Source of the DNA: CAZBSE01 sp964494385
GTDB taxonomy: Bacteria > Actinomycetota > Humimicrobiia > Humimicrobiales > Humimicrobiaceae
Reading direction: 5' to 3'
Length of the DNA: 64,000 nt
Assembly (NCBI GenBank): GCA_964494385.1
Contig: CAZBSE010000001.1
Span: 33,678 to 97,677, forward strand
Part shown: in pieces, positions 1 to 9,512 of the stretch
Layout: every line of letters starts with the position of its first letter
How positions within the stretch are numbered: the stretch's first letter is position 1
Made by a program: the position numbers and the translations under genes
The notes under the pieces: generated by a model
The model's database searches: none
Seen by the model: only the letters and a program-made list of their open reading frames with translations
Told to the model about the DNA's origin: nothing

Positions 1-130
1 TTGTTTTTACTATTCCCTCTGATATAAAAAGTATACCCTCAACACATGTTTTCAGCCATGAATCCCCTTTTCTGAAACTAATTTTTGTTTTTTTTATGTC
101 TTCTCTGCTGCTGTCTCTATATTTATTCAT
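1..130 (-). CDS. scpB: Segregation and condensation protein ScpB (5' part only)
   Basis: Only the first 43 codons lie in the window; the gene runs off the left edge. The start is the ATG at 128-130, preceded by AGGTAG. The segment LKTCVEGILFISEG matches the N-terminal winged-helix start of ScpB, the kleisin-associated subunit that works with ScpA and SMC in chromosome condensation. It begins 4 bases after the scpA stop, the usual scpA-scpB arrangement, so the two are almost certainly cotranscribed. The 20 or so charged residues before the conserved block are typical of a variable N-terminus. Confidence 0.85.
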   Translation of the reverse strand, partial: MNKYRDSSREDIKKTKISFRKGDSWLKTCVEGILFISEGIVKT

Positions 131-134
131 AATA

Positions 135-881
135 CTACCTAATTTTTCTTATCATAATATTACCAAAATTCTCAAATTGAATAATATCAATAATTTCTTT
201 TTTATAAAGCTCCAATATTGATAAAAAACTGATTATCTTGTCTATAATATTGGTATATTTTAAAGTCAACTCTTTAAAATTGATGCTATCTTTCATCTCA
301 AGTATCTCATTGATTCTCTTCATTTCCTGGAATATGCTTATTCCAATTCTGTGGTTATATAAATCGCTAAGCTTTACTCTTTCATCCCTGTATTTTAAAA
401 GATTTGAAGCAATGGACAATATTTCTTTTACATTTATTTTTTTTGTAAAATCCGGAAGCAGCTTTAAAAATCTATCCTCTAAAGGTGCTTCCCTTATAAA
501 ATATAAAGCTTCGCTTTCATAAAGCCTTCTAAAATAATTGGAGATTTTATTAAAAATTCTATATTCTTCTTCTCTCCTCTGTAAAATTCCAATATCCAGT
601 TTATCTTCTTCATCTGATTCAGATTTTCTTTTTGAGGGAAGCAAAGATCTTGATTTTATTTCCAGTAAAATAGAAGCTGTATATATAAATCCTGATAGGG
701 TATCAATTAATATATTTTTATTCTTTTTAATATAAACTATAAAATCATTTATTATAGTGTTTAAATCGATTTCATAAATATCTTCTTTTTTTCCCCTGAC
801 TAGTTCTAGAAGTAGATTTATCGGTCCTTTAAATTTCCCGTATTCTATTAAATAATCTTTATTTTCAGTGCAGTTTGCCAA
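135..881 (-). CDS. scpA: Segregation and condensation protein ScpA (kleisin)
   Basis: A 248-residue protein with the ScpA N-terminal signature (FKGPINLLLELV) and the C-terminal winged-helix region ending in IIDIIQFENFG. ScpA is the kleisin bridging SMC heads with ScpB in chromosome organisation. The start is a TTG at 879-881, four bases after the trpS stop; no ATG lies upstream of the conserved block, so TTG is the only sensible start, and coupling to trpS is likely. The scpA-scpB pair near xerD matches actinobacterial order. Confidence 0.92.
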   Translation of the reverse strand: MANCTENKDYLIEYGKFKGPINLLLELVRGKKEDIYEIDLNTIINDFIVYIKKNKNILIDTLSGFIYTASILLEIKSRSLLPSKRKSESDEEDKLDIGILQRREEEYRIFNKISNYFRRLYESEALYFIREAPLEDRFLKLLPDFTKKINVKEILSIASNLLKYRDERVKLSDLYNHRIGISIFQEMKRINEILEMKDSINFKELTLKYTNIIDKIISFLSILELYKKEIIDIIQFENFGNIMIRKIR

Positions 882-882
882 T

Positions 883-1863
883 CTAATCTATACCCATCTT
901 TTTTCTTACGCCCGATACTATTTTTTCAGCAATTCCTGTAACCTCATCTTTACCATTTTCCAGTATTTTATAGATATATTTAACATCCTTTTTAAGTTCG
1001 TTTCTCTTTTTTTGAAAATTTTCCAGGGATTTAAATATTAAGGATGAAAGCTCGTCTTTGCATTTCGTGCATCCTATTTTTCCTTTTTGGCATCTTTCTC
1101 TTATCTCATCTATTTCCTTTACATTATAAATTTTATAAAAATCGAAAATTTTACAGACTTCAGGATGACCGGGGTCTTTTAGATGTATCCTCCGCGGATC
1201 TGTTATCATCATTCTTACCTTTTTTTGAATGGTTTCAAAATCATCCGATAAAAATATTGCATTGTTATAGCTTTTTGACATTTTTCTGCCATCTATACCC
1301 GGTACCCTGGTAGATTTTGAAAGCATTTCTTTAGGTTCTGTAAAATAATTTCCATATAAATTATTAAATCTCCTGGCAATTTCTCTGGTAATCTCAAGAT
1401 GCGGTAATTGGTCCTCACCTACCGGGATTATATCTGAATTCACTATGAGTATATCTGCTGCCATCAGTACCGGATATGATAAAAATCCAAGCGTAGATAA
1501 ATCTTTTGATTTTAATTCTTTCATCTGCTCTTTATATGTAGGACATCTTTCCAGCCATGAAAGAGGGGTTATCATTGAAAAATATAAAGTTAATTCTGAA
1601 ATTTGAGGTATATCCGACTGTCTGTATATATGAGTTAGATCAGGATCTATTCCCAGGGCTATTAAATCTATCACACATTCAATCAAGTCCGACTTTATGT
1701 TTTTAGGATTTTGATATTCTGTTGATAATGCGTGCCAGTCTACCAGAAAGAAAAAATTCTCGTAATTTTTCTGGTTTTTTATCATATTTTTAATATTGCC
1801 GTGCAGATGGCCCAGATGCAATTTACCGGTCGGCCTGAATCCCGTAAGCATTTTCTTTTTCAT
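883..1863 (-). CDS. trpS: Tryptophanyl-tRNA synthetase
   Basis: Class I aminoacyl-tRNA synthetase charging tRNA-Trp in the cytoplasm. The HIGH-type motif HLGH is at residues 16-19 and KMSKS at 194-198, and the 326-residue length is normal. An open frame extends 19 codons further upstream, but ATG 1863 is chosen because AGGAG lies at ideal spacing before it and the protein then starts MKKKMLTGFRPTG, the family's normal beginning. It lies directly downstream of a site-2 protease gene and upstream of scpA in one operon. Confidence 0.95.
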   Translation of the reverse strand: MKKKMLTGFRPTGKLHLGHLHGNIKNMIKNQKNYENFFFLVDWHALSTEYQNPKNIKSDLIECVIDLIALGIDPDLTHIYRQSDIPQISELTLYFSMITPLSWLERCPTYKEQMKELKSKDLSTLGFLSYPVLMAADILIVNSDIIPVGEDQLPHLEITREIARRFNNLYGNYFTEPKEMLSKSTRVPGIDGRKMSKSYNNAIFLSDDFETIQKKVRMMITDPRRIHLKDPGHPEVCKIFDFYKIYNVKEIDEIRERCQKGKIGCTKCKDELSSLIFKSLENFQKKRNELKKDVKYIYKILENGKDEVTGIAEKIVSGVRKKMGID

Positions 1864-1889
1864 TTTCCAATCTCCTGTTACCTTAACTG

Positions 1890-2606
1890 CTAAACCATTA
1901 AATACTGCCACCAGATACAAATCTTATAAATAAAATTAAATACCGGCGATATAAAATTCCAGAATATTCTTCCGCCCAGGAATAAAAATATAAAAATAAA
2001 TATAAATCCAAACCTTCCGAATCCAAGAAATTTCATCATAGCTTCTTCCGGTAAAAAAGAGGCGAGTATTTTTGACCCATCAAGCGGAGGTATGGGTATA
2101 AAGTTAAATATAGCCAGAAAAACATTTATATATATGGCACCCTGAAAAATTTGATTTACAAGCTCAAAAACATTGAAACTTAAACTGCCTGACGCTAATT
2201 GACCATTTGATACCTTAAAGTAAATGTAATAAAAAAGCCCGTAAACCAGCCCTATTATAAAAGCAAATAAAAGATTGGCAGCCGGGCCGGCTATAGAGGT
2301 ATATCTTAATCCTCTTCTATAATTTCTAAAATATCCCGGATTAATAGGAATCGGCTTGGCATAACCAAAAATTATACCCGAATTAATAAGTATCAGAAGT
2401 AAAGGCAGCAGAATGCTCCCGAATAAATCTATATGAGCAGCCGGATTAAGGGTAAGCCTGCCCATACTTTTAGCAGTAGGATCTCCGCTCTTATATGCTA
2501 TAAATCCATGGGCATATTCATGTATGACCACTCCTAAAATCAAGCCGGGTGCCCACACAATCAGCTGCCTTAAAAAAATTAATATTGATTGTCCTAAATT
2601 TGCCAT
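1890..2606 (-). CDS. Site-2 protease family (M50) membrane metalloprotease
   Basis: A 238-residue polytopic membrane protein. HEYAHG at residues 29-34 is the zinc-binding HExxH motif and PPLDGSKIL carries the second conserved Asp of the M50 family, both inside predicted membrane helices. It belongs to the short, PDZ-less S2P subgroup common in Actinobacteria and Firmicutes; the substrate cannot be deduced. The start at 2606 has an AAGAGG ribosome site and a plausible promoter upstream. It heads the S2P-trpS-scpA-scpB operon. Confidence 0.88.
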   Translation of the reverse strand: MANLGQSILIFLRQLIVWAPGLILGVVIHEYAHGFIAYKSGDPTAKSMGRLTLNPAAHIDLFGSILLPLLLILINSGIIFGYAKPIPINPGYFRNYRRGLRYTSIAGPAANLLFAFIIGLVYGLFYYIYFKVSNGQLASGSLSFNVFELVNQIFQGAIYINVFLAIFNFIPIPPLDGSKILASFLPEEAMMKFLGFGRFGFIFIFIFLFLGGRIFWNFISPVFNFIYKICIWWQYLMV

Positions 2607-2636
2607 ATGAATAAACCTCTTATTCTTTGACCATAT

Positions 2637-2664
2637 ACCATATCAAAATCTTTTAATTTTGCAA
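2637..2664 (-). promoter_or_regulatory. Putative promoter for the S2P-trpS-scpAB operon
   Basis: On the minus strand, TTGCAA (2659-2664), a 16-base spacer, then TATGGT (2637-2642) with an extended TG one base upstream of the -10. It lies about 30 bases before the S2P start, in the 122-base gap after xerD. The -10 is imperfect, so support is moderate. Confidence 0.45.
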
Positions 2665-2728
2665 ATATTCTTACGCATAACAGTTTTTTCTTTAGAACAT
2701 ATTTAAACGAATTTTTACATACAGTTGA

Positions 2729-3658
2729 CTATCTCTCCCTCGGATGATATTTAAAGTATATTTCTTTTATATGTTTTTTATCCAAATTGGTATAAATTTC
2801 AGTTGTAGAAATACTGCTGTGACCCAAAAGTTCCTGAACCGTTCTTAGATCTGCTCCTTTCTGTAACATATGAGTGGCAAAACTATGCCTGAATATATGC
2901 GGATATATATTTTTACCAATATTTATTTTACGTGCATATATTTTTAATATTTTCCAGAATCCCTGCCTGGTTATTTTATTGCCGTTCTTATTTAAAAAAA
3001 TATAATTTGATTTATGTTCTCTTTCAATCTTATATCTTGCTTTATCAATATATTTTTTCAAATGCAGCAAGCTCTTTTTACCAACCGGAGTTATTCTCTC
3101 TTTTTTACCTTTGCCTATGAACCTCAACATTTCTTCATCAAAATCAATATCGCCAAGTTTAAGATTTATAATCTCGCTTACTCGAAGCCCGCAGGAATAT
3201 AATAATTCGAACATGGCTTTATCTCTCAACTGCAATTTTGTAGAGAATGGTATGCTGTCAAGAAACTTTTCTACCTCCTCAATATCCAAAACTTTTAATA
3301 ATTTCCTGGGCATTGCCGGATTACTTATTCGAATCCAGGGATTTTTCTTACAAATTCCTTCTCTGAACAGGAATTTATAGAAACTTCTAAGGGTTGATAA
3401 TATTCTTGATATTGATGATTCCGACTGATTCGTATGAAGAAATTGAAGAAAATCAAGTATTTGTTCCTTTTTTATATTAATGTAATCTTCTATGCCTTTG
3501 TTTTTCAGGAAAAAATTAAATTTATTGAGATCTCTCATATAAGAATCAATAGTATTGGGAAGAAGCATTCTTTCAAATCTTAAATATTCCATATAACTTC
3601 CAATATTATGATTAATATCTTTATTTTTTATTTTTTCTTCCAACTTTGTAATTCCCAT
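2729..3658 (-). CDS. xerD: Tyrosine recombinase XerD (chromosome dimer resolution)
   Basis: A 309-residue tyrosine recombinase with an N-terminal core-binding SAM-like domain (about 20-105) and a C-terminal catalytic domain. Catalytic residues visible are Arg in CGLRVSE, the HIFRH box, the LGHSS box and the nucleophilic Tyr in TTEIYTNL. XerC/D act at dif to resolve chromosome dimers. Its place beside the nudix gene and close to scpAB matches actinobacterial xerD. It overlaps the upstream nudix gene by 38 bases; Met23 could be an alternative start (GGAAG precedes it) but would remove part of the first helix. Confidence 0.9.
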   Translation of the reverse strand: MGITKLEEKIKNKDINHNIGSYMEYLRFERMLLPNTIDSYMRDLNKFNFFLKNKGIEDYINIKKEQILDFLQFLHTNQSESSISRILSTLRSFYKFLFREGICKKNPWIRISNPAMPRKLLKVLDIEEVEKFLDSIPFSTKLQLRDKAMFELLYSCGLRVSEIINLKLGDIDFDEEMLRFIGKGKKERITPVGKKSLLHLKKYIDKARYKIEREHKSNYIFLNKNGNKITRQGFWKILKIYARKINIGKNIYPHIFRHSFATHMLQKGADLRTVQELLGHSSISTTEIYTNLDKKHIKEIYFKYHPRER

Positions 3659-4193
3659 TTAAATAATCTCTGCTTAAAAGTATACCTATAATAGTTTTTG
3701 CATCTTTAATTTTCCCATTTTTTATAAAAGATACTGCATCATCAAGTCCCAGCTCCAGGACATAAAGAAATTCATCTTCATCGGGATGATTTTCTTCTCT
3801 TTCAAAATCTATGGCCATAAATAAATATAATAATTCATCGCTAAAACCAGGTGAAGTGTAAAAAGTTGTCAGATGTATCATCCTGCCTCCCCTTGCACCT
3901 ATCTCTTCGCTCAATTCTCTTTTTGCACAGTTTTTAGGTGTTTCATCTTTATCCAGCTTCCCTGCCGGCACCTCTAATAGATTATATCCCGCAGGATATC
4001 TGAACTGTCTTACCAGTACTATTTTTCCTTCTTTATTGATTGGTACAATACCTACTGCTCCCGGATGCGAGACTTTCTCTCTTGTGGCTACTTTATTATT
4101 GGGAAGTCTTACTTTATCCATATATAATTTAATTATTTTACCATTGAAAATAGTATTAGAACTTATTCTTTTTTCAAAAAACTCTTTATTCAT
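3621..4193 (-). CDS. Nudix hydrolase, ADP-ribose pyrophosphatase type
   Basis: A 190-residue protein with a complete Nudix box: GKLDKDE followed seven residues later by RELSEEIGA, fitting Gx5Ex7REUxEExGU. The preceding QFRYPAG and VPAGK segments are typical of the ADP-ribose pyrophosphatase (NudF/YqkG) subgroup, which hydrolyses ADP-ribose to AMP and ribose 5-phosphate. Start ATG 4193 has GGAAGG upstream. The pyrG-nudix-xerD neighbourhood is a known actinobacterial arrangement. Exact substrate is inferred, not shown. Confidence 0.87.
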   Translation of the reverse strand: MNKEFFEKRISSNTIFNGKIIKLYMDKVRLPNNKVATREKVSHPGAVGIVPINKEGKIVLVRQFRYPAGYNLLEVPAGKLDKDETPKNCAKRELSEEIGARGGRMIHLTTFYTSPGFSDELLYLFMAIDFEREENHPDEDEFLYVLELGLDDAVSFIKNGKIKDAKTIIGILLSRDYLNGNYKVGRKNKK

Positions 4194-4216
4194 TAATAGT
4201 TTCCCTTCCTATTGTC

Positions 4217-5341
4217 CTATTTAATCACAATTTTACATATTTCCATTATCAATTCTGCAAGCTTCTCTAATTGTTCAATTTTTACATACTCTTTACTTGT
4301 ATGAATATTTTCCATTCCAGCACTCAGATTAACAGCTATTTTTCCTTTAGAATTAAATATATTAATATCACTTCCACCGCCGTAAGACATAATCTTTGGT
4401 TTTAGATTTAACTTCTTTAGAGCCTTTTCTGCTACCATAACCGGTATTTCATTTTTAGAGATTTCAAATCCCTCATATTCCCTTACAATTTTATATTTTA
4501 AATCTGCACCTACCTTAGATGCGCCTTTTTTCAAGTTTTTTAGTATCATCCTCGTAATATTATTCAGTTTTGACAGTTTTAAGCTTCTTGCTTCAATTTC
4601 CAGTTTTGTATTTTCAGGTATTATATTTCTTGCCGTTCCACCCTCTATCTTTCCAATATTACAGGTACTCTCGCTATCTATTCTCCCTATTCTCATATCT
4701 GATATAGCAATAGCAGCTGCTTGTATAGAATTTATGCCCTTTTCAGGTTCTATGCCTGCATGAGTCGCCTTGCCCTTAAAATGAGCGAAAATTGAATCCT
4801 GGAACGGTGCTTTATTTATTATTATTCCTACATCACCATCACAGTCAAATGCAAAACCGCACTTTGCTCCTATTAATCTCATATCAATATTTTTTGCTCC
4901 CAGTACACCTATTTCTTCTGAAATCGTAAATACAATAAAAATATCTCCCGTAGGAATATTTTTTTCTTTGATAACACTTAATACTTCTATAATTGATGCA
5001 ACAGCAACCTTATCATCACCGCCTAATATGCAATCTTTGTTCTTATTATATATTTTCCCATTTTTTATTACCGGTACAATATCCCCGTTTACACTAACCG
5101 TATCAAGATGCGCCGCCAGGAATAATGGTTTGCTGCCTGATGAATTTTTTGTTCTGTAAATTGCTATAATATTCCCCGCATTGCTTCCTAACTTCTTACC
5201 GCAATTATCAACTTTCACTTCAAGCCCAAGAGATTTTAATTTCTCTTTTGCATAATTGACTATTTCCTTTTCATTTTTCGAGGGACTCTTTATTCTAACC
5301 AGTTCAATAAATGTATTTAAAAGTCTCTTTTTGTTTATCAC
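4217..5341 (-). CDS. M20 family metallopeptidase, tripeptidase T-like
   Basis: A 374-residue zinc peptidase. HLDTV (first metal His and nearby Asp), GGDDK (bridging Asp), ISEEIG (catalytic Glu pair) and the late HTSKE His are present. The dimerisation domain occupies roughly residues 185-295. The sequence resembles the PepT-like branch of M20, which cleaves short peptides, rather than ArgE or DapE, but substrate is uncertain. The start is GTG 5341 with GAGGTGG upstream. It sits between a DUF1461 gene and the nudix gene in the long pyrG operon. Confidence 0.85.
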   Translation of the reverse strand: MINKKRLLNTFIELVRIKSPSKNEKEIVNYAKEKLKSLGLEVKVDNCGKKLGSNAGNIIAIYRTKNSSGSKPLFLAAHLDTVSVNGDIVPVIKNGKIYNKNKDCILGGDDKVAVASIIEVLSVIKEKNIPTGDIFIVFTISEEIGVLGAKNIDMRLIGAKCGFAFDCDGDVGIIINKAPFQDSIFAHFKGKATHAGIEPEKGINSIQAAAIAISDMRIGRIDSESTCNIGKIEGGTARNIIPENTKLEIEARSLKLSKLNNITRMILKNLKKGASKVGADLKYKIVREYEGFEISKNEIPVMVAEKALKKLNLKPKIMSYGGGSDINIFNSKGKIAVNLSAGMENIHTSKEYVKIEQLEKLAELIMEICKIVIK

Positions 5342-5373
5342 TTCCTGCCACCTCTTATCATTTAAAAACCTTT

Positions 5374-6105
5374 CTAAATATTTTTAATCATATTATTTTT
5401 CCTGTGCCTAAAAATAAATACAGTATTTATGCCCATAACTAATAAACCCGCCGATATTATAATTGAGTCCCTTATGATTCTAATAAAAAAATCATAAAAA
5501 AAACCGTAAGGGAAAAGAGTAATTATAAGAGAGCCCTGAAGAAATGAATAATTTCCTTGAGGGAAAAATAAAAGGTGGAAATTATCAAACAGAACAGGAA
5601 AATTTTTTCCAAGGAGAAAAAATATAGCTGTAAATATTAGTATTATTAAAGAAGAGATTATGAATATAATGCTCAGGTTTTTAATAAAATTACCAGTATC
5701 TTTTTTTATCATAATAAAAACTGAGATAATAAATAAAAAAATACTGGCAACATATAAAACAAATATCTTTGTCAGTAATGCCCTTACGTCCTTAAAATGG
5801 CTTATTTCCTCAGATTCGAATACAGCTGCTCCCGTGTTGCTTTCATCACTGTATCTTACCTGATTGCTGTGTCCTGAAGAGCCAAGATCTGATTTATATT
5901 TAAAAAAATTAAATATCTTTAATGTCATAGTTTCCACATCATCTCTATTTAAAATCAGAAACACTCCATTATTTTCATATAAACTATCATAGTAATTTAA
6001 ATTAAAAATATTATATGAAAGCGGGGTGAACAAAATTATAAAAATCAGAGAAACTGAACTTATAGAAATTAATAATTTCCTTATATTACTGCTTTTTAAG
6101 CTCAT
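5374..6105 (-). CDS. DUF1461 (TIGR01906-type) integral membrane protein
   Basis: A 243-residue protein with a membrane helix near 10-32, a soluble extracytoplasmic loop (about 35-105), two helices around 110-165 and a final helix near 210-232. The segment NFHLLFFPQGNYSF followed by LITLFPYGFF matches the conserved core of the TIGR01906/DUF1461 family; its function is unknown. It starts 3 bases after the pyrG stop, so it is cotranscribed and probably translationally coupled. It occupies a position that is variable in other actinobacteria. Confidence 0.7.
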   Translation of the reverse strand: MSLKSSNIRKLLISISSVSLIFIILFTPLSYNIFNLNYYDSLYENNGVFLILNRDDVETMTLKIFNFFKYKSDLGSSGHSNQVRYSDESNTGAAVFESEEISHFKDVRALLTKIFVLYVASIFLFIISVFIMIKKDTGNFIKNLSIIFIISSLIILIFTAIFFLLGKNFPVLFDNFHLLFFPQGNYSFLQGSLIITLFPYGFFYDFFIRIIRDSIIISAGLLVMGINTVFIFRHRKNNMIKNI

Positions 6106-6108
6106 TTT

Positions 6109-7725
6109 TTAATTTGAAGAAGATGAATGTTCTATTGAAGCAGCTATAAAATCTCTGAATAAAGGATGGGGCCTGTCAGGTCTTGATTTAAATTCGGGAT
6201 GGAACTGAACCGCAACAAACCATGGATGATTTTTTATCTCAACAATTTCAGCCAAATTTTTATCCGGATTTATACCTGTTATTATAAGCCCTGCTTTTTC
6301 CAGCCTATCTTTATAATTATTATTTAATTCATATCTATGCCTATGTCTTTCAAAAATAATTTTCTTCTTGTAAGCCTTATAAGCCGATGACCCAACCTTC
6401 AACATGCACTTATACCTTCCCAGCCTCATTGTTCCGCCCATATTTTTTACACCTTTTTGCTCATACATTAAATCTATTACCGGATTTTTTGTATTAGGAT
6501 TAAATTCGGTACTGTTTGCGTCTTTAAGTCCGAGCATATTTCTACTGAATTCAATTACTGCACACTGCATTCCAAGACATATTCCTAAAAATGGTATATT
6601 GTTCTCTCTGGCACATTTTATTGCATTAATTTTTCCATTTATACCTCTTATTCCAAAACCATATGGCACTATTATTCCGTCGACACTAAATAATATATTA
6701 TCTCTGGGACAATTTTTATTAATCGATTCAGAATTTATCCAGACCAAATTAACATTTTTTCTGAAATAATAACCACTGTGATTTAATGATTCGACAATGC
6801 TTATGTAAGCATCCTTCAAATTTGTATATTTGCCCACTATTCCTATCTTCACTTTTCCATCAAGGTGCTCAATATCATTTACAATCTTTTTCCAAATTTT
6901 TAGATTGGATTTCTTTTGTTTGAGTTTTAATTTTGTTAAAACTCTTGAATCCAATTTTTCCTTTTGCAGCATAAGGGGTACCTTGTAAATATGTTTTACA
7001 TCAATTGCTTCTATGGTGTCTTCCTTTTCAATATCGCAGAAAAGGCTTATCTTGCTTTTAATACTATCGGTTAATCTGGTCTCGCTTCTGCATATAATTA
7101 TATCAGGCTGGATACCTATACTTCTTAGTTCTTTTACGCTATGCTGTGTCGGTTTTGATTTTAATTCTTCTGTTGCCTTTAAGTATGGGATATAAGTCAC
7201 ATGTATATATAGGACATTTTCCTTCCCCACATCTTTTTTAAATTGTCTTATTGCTTCCAGGAAAGGCAGGCTTTCTATATCTCCTACAGTACCTCCTATT
7301 TCTGTAATAACTATATCAGTTTTTTTTCTTTGCAATGTCTTTTTTATACTTCTTTTTATTTCATCAGTAACATGTGGAATTACCTGCACGGTAGAGCCAA
7401 GAAATTTGCCTTTTCTCTCATCATCAATTACATTTTTATAAATTTTACCTGATGTAAAATTATTATATTTGGATAAATCCTCATCTATAAATCTTTCATA
7501 ATGCCCCAGGTCCAGGTCTGTTTCACAGCCGTCATCGGTTACAAAAACTTCTCCATGCTGAGTAGGATTCATGGTTCCGGGATCAATATTTATATATGGG
7601 TCAAATTTTTGAATGGTAATACTATAGCCCCTGGATTTCAGTAACCTTCCAAGTGATGCCGAGCATATGCCCTTTCCAAGTGAGGATAGTACTCCGCCTG
7701 TTACAAAAATAAATTTAGTTTTCAA
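6109..7725 (-). CDS. pyrG: CTP synthase
   Basis: A 538-residue enzyme converting UTP, ATP and glutamine to CTP. The N-terminal synthetase domain begins KFIFVTGGVLSSLGKG (P-loop-like). The C-terminal class I glutamine amidotransferase domain has the GICLGMQ nucleophile Cys and the HPEF His/Glu pair. Length is typical. Its start overlaps the recN stop by 11 bases. The recN-pyrG adjacency is conserved in Actinobacteria. Confidence 0.97.
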   Translation of the reverse strand: MKTKFIFVTGGVLSSLGKGICSASLGRLLKSRGYSITIQKFDPYINIDPGTMNPTQHGEVFVTDDGCETDLDLGHYERFIDEDLSKYNNFTSGKIYKNVIDDERKGKFLGSTVQVIPHVTDEIKRSIKKTLQRKKTDIVITEIGGTVGDIESLPFLEAIRQFKKDVGKENVLYIHVTYIPYLKATEELKSKPTQHSVKELRSIGIQPDIIICRSETRLTDSIKSKISLFCDIEKEDTIEAIDVKHIYKVPLMLQKEKLDSRVLTKLKLKQKKSNLKIWKKIVNDIEHLDGKVKIGIVGKYTNLKDAYISIVESLNHSGYYFRKNVNLVWINSESINKNCPRDNILFSVDGIIVPYGFGIRGINGKINAIKCARENNIPFLGICLGMQCAVIEFSRNMLGLKDANSTEFNPNTKNPVIDLMYEQKGVKNMGGTMRLGRYKCMLKVGSSAYKAYKKKIIFERHRHRYELNNNYKDRLEKAGLIITGINPDKNLAEIVEIKNHPWFVAVQFHPEFKSRPDRPHPLFRDFIAASIEHSSSSN

Positions 7726-9484
7726 TCTTTATCCTCCCCTCTAACAAATTATTTTTAATAGCCCTGCATTTCTCCATAAGTTCTTCGGCATGCAGCACGG
7801 AAATATTACTTTCTTCCATTCCGCTTATCATACGGGATATTTCGCTTATCTTATCCGGTAAATCCAGTTTCTTGATCCTTATTTTTGTTCTGTTTTTTTC
7901 TATAAATTTATCAATAAAGTAGTGAGAGTCTGAAAAACAGGCTATTTGCGCCAGGTGAGTAATAGCTATTACCTGACAATTTTTAGAAATTTTGAATAAT
8001 TTTTCACCTACTACCAGTGATACCGCACCTCCTATGCCTGCATCTATCTCGTCAAATATCATTGTCGTAATATTATCAACTGAGCCAATAACCGATTTAA
8101 GTGCAAGCATAATCCTTGATATTTCACCGCCTGAGGCTATTTTTCTTAGAGGCCTTTCCGGTTCTCCCACATTAAGAGAAATTAAAAACTCTATATTGTC
8201 TATACCTTTCCTGCTTAACTTAATTTTTTTTCCATCAATTACTATATCATTATCTCCTTCCAGCAGTTTATGGAGAGTTTTGAAAGAAACAGATTTAAAG
8301 CCAAGATCAGACATTTCATAAGTCACTTCTTTTCCAAGATTTTCTATTATATCTTTTCTTAAATCACTCAGGAGTACTGCTTTTCTTATCAGGATATTCT
8401 TACTGTCTTCATATTCAGCCTGTTTTCTTTCAATATCATTGTCCAGATCCTCAAAACTTTCTATTTCTTTTTTTACTTTTTTTCCGTATTCATTAATCAA
8501 GTTCAGATCCAGATTATACTTCTTTTTTATTTCTGAAAACTTATAAAGTCTTTCCTGAATTCCATCCAATCTCTCGGCACTGAAGTCAAAATCAGCAACG
8601 TAGCTATTTAAATAATGGCTCATCTCTCCAAAAAAATCACTCATTGAAGAAAGCTTTTCATTAAATTTTTTAAAATTCAGGTCAATTCCGGCTAGTTCAC
8701 TAATATTTTTATCCAGGATTGCTATATTATTACTCAATGAAACTGCATTATCTTCATTACCACCTATTATATCCTTGCATTCAGATGCTAACTTGTATAT
8801 TTTTTCATAATTTTTAAGAATTCTTATCTCATTTTCTAAAGTCTCTTCTTCATTATCCTTTATATCCAATTCTTTTATTTCTTTATACCTGAAGTTCAGG
8901 TCGCTTAATTTTTCTTCTCTTATATTTTTTAATTCCTTTAGCTTTTTAAGTTCCATCTTATTTACTGTGTACTGCTCCAGACTTTTCAGATAATCTTTTA
9001 GTGCATCCGAGATAATATTTTTTCCAAATTTATCTATTATCTCCATATGAGTTTTTGATTCCAGTAAATACTGGTGATCATGCTGCCCGTGGATATCTAT
9101 AAAAAATTGGCTTAAATTTTTTAGGGTGCTGACCTGAGTAAATATTCCATTTATAAATGCCCTATTTTTCCCTATTCGATTAACTTCCCTGCTTACGACT
9201 ATATCATCGCCGTCATCCATGCTTTCTACTAGATTTTTAGATTTCAAATAATTTATTGCCGCAGGATTTCTTCTAAAATCAAAATATCCCTGAACCATCA
9301 GTTTATCTTCATTATCCCTTATTAAATCAATGCTGGCACGTTCGCCTATTAATAAATTTATAGCTTCAATAATAAGTGTCTTCCCGGCACCTGTTTCCCC
9401 TGTCAGAACGTTAAGCCCTTTTTGGAATTTTATTCTGGCATCATCTATTATGGCAAAATTTTTAACCTGTAGTTCTTTTAACAT
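7715..9484 (-). CDS. recN: DNA repair protein RecN
   Basis: A 589-residue SMC-like ATPase of double-strand break repair. Walker A GETGAGKT lies about 30 residues in, long coiled coils fill the middle (about 150-370), and the ABC signature IASGGEISRIMLALK and Walker B TMIFDEID are in the C-terminal half. The start MLKELQVKNFAI is the family's usual one. It lies 28 bases downstream of nadK and overlaps pyrG. Confidence 0.96.
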   Translation of the reverse strand: MLKELQVKNFAIIDDARIKFQKGLNVLTGETGAGKTLIIEAINLLIGERASIDLIRDNEDKLMVQGYFDFRRNPAAINYLKSKNLVESMDDGDDIVVSREVNRIGKNRAFINGIFTQVSTLKNLSQFFIDIHGQHDHQYLLESKTHMEIIDKFGKNIISDALKDYLKSLEQYTVNKMELKKLKELKNIREEKLSDLNFRYKEIKELDIKDNEEETLENEIRILKNYEKIYKLASECKDIIGGNEDNAVSLSNNIAILDKNISELAGIDLNFKKFNEKLSSMSDFFGEMSHYLNSYVADFDFSAERLDGIQERLYKFSEIKKKYNLDLNLINEYGKKVKKEIESFEDLDNDIERKQAEYEDSKNILIRKAVLLSDLRKDIIENLGKEVTYEMSDLGFKSVSFKTLHKLLEGDNDIVIDGKKIKLSRKGIDNIEFLISLNVGEPERPLRKIASGGEISRIMLALKSVIGSVDNITTMIFDEIDAGIGGAVSLVVGEKLFKISKNCQVIAITHLAQIACFSDSHYFIDKFIEKNRTKIRIKKLDLPDKISEISRMISGMEESNISVLHAEELMEKCRAIKNNLLEGRIKIEN

Positions 9485-9512
9485 AAATTAAGATAATTTA
9501 ATATTTTAAAGA

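Noticed and set aside
1864..1920. N-terminal extension of TrpS
   Set aside because: The internal ATG at 1863 has a strong AGGAG site and begins at the family's normal N-terminus; the extension overlaps the S2P gene end.
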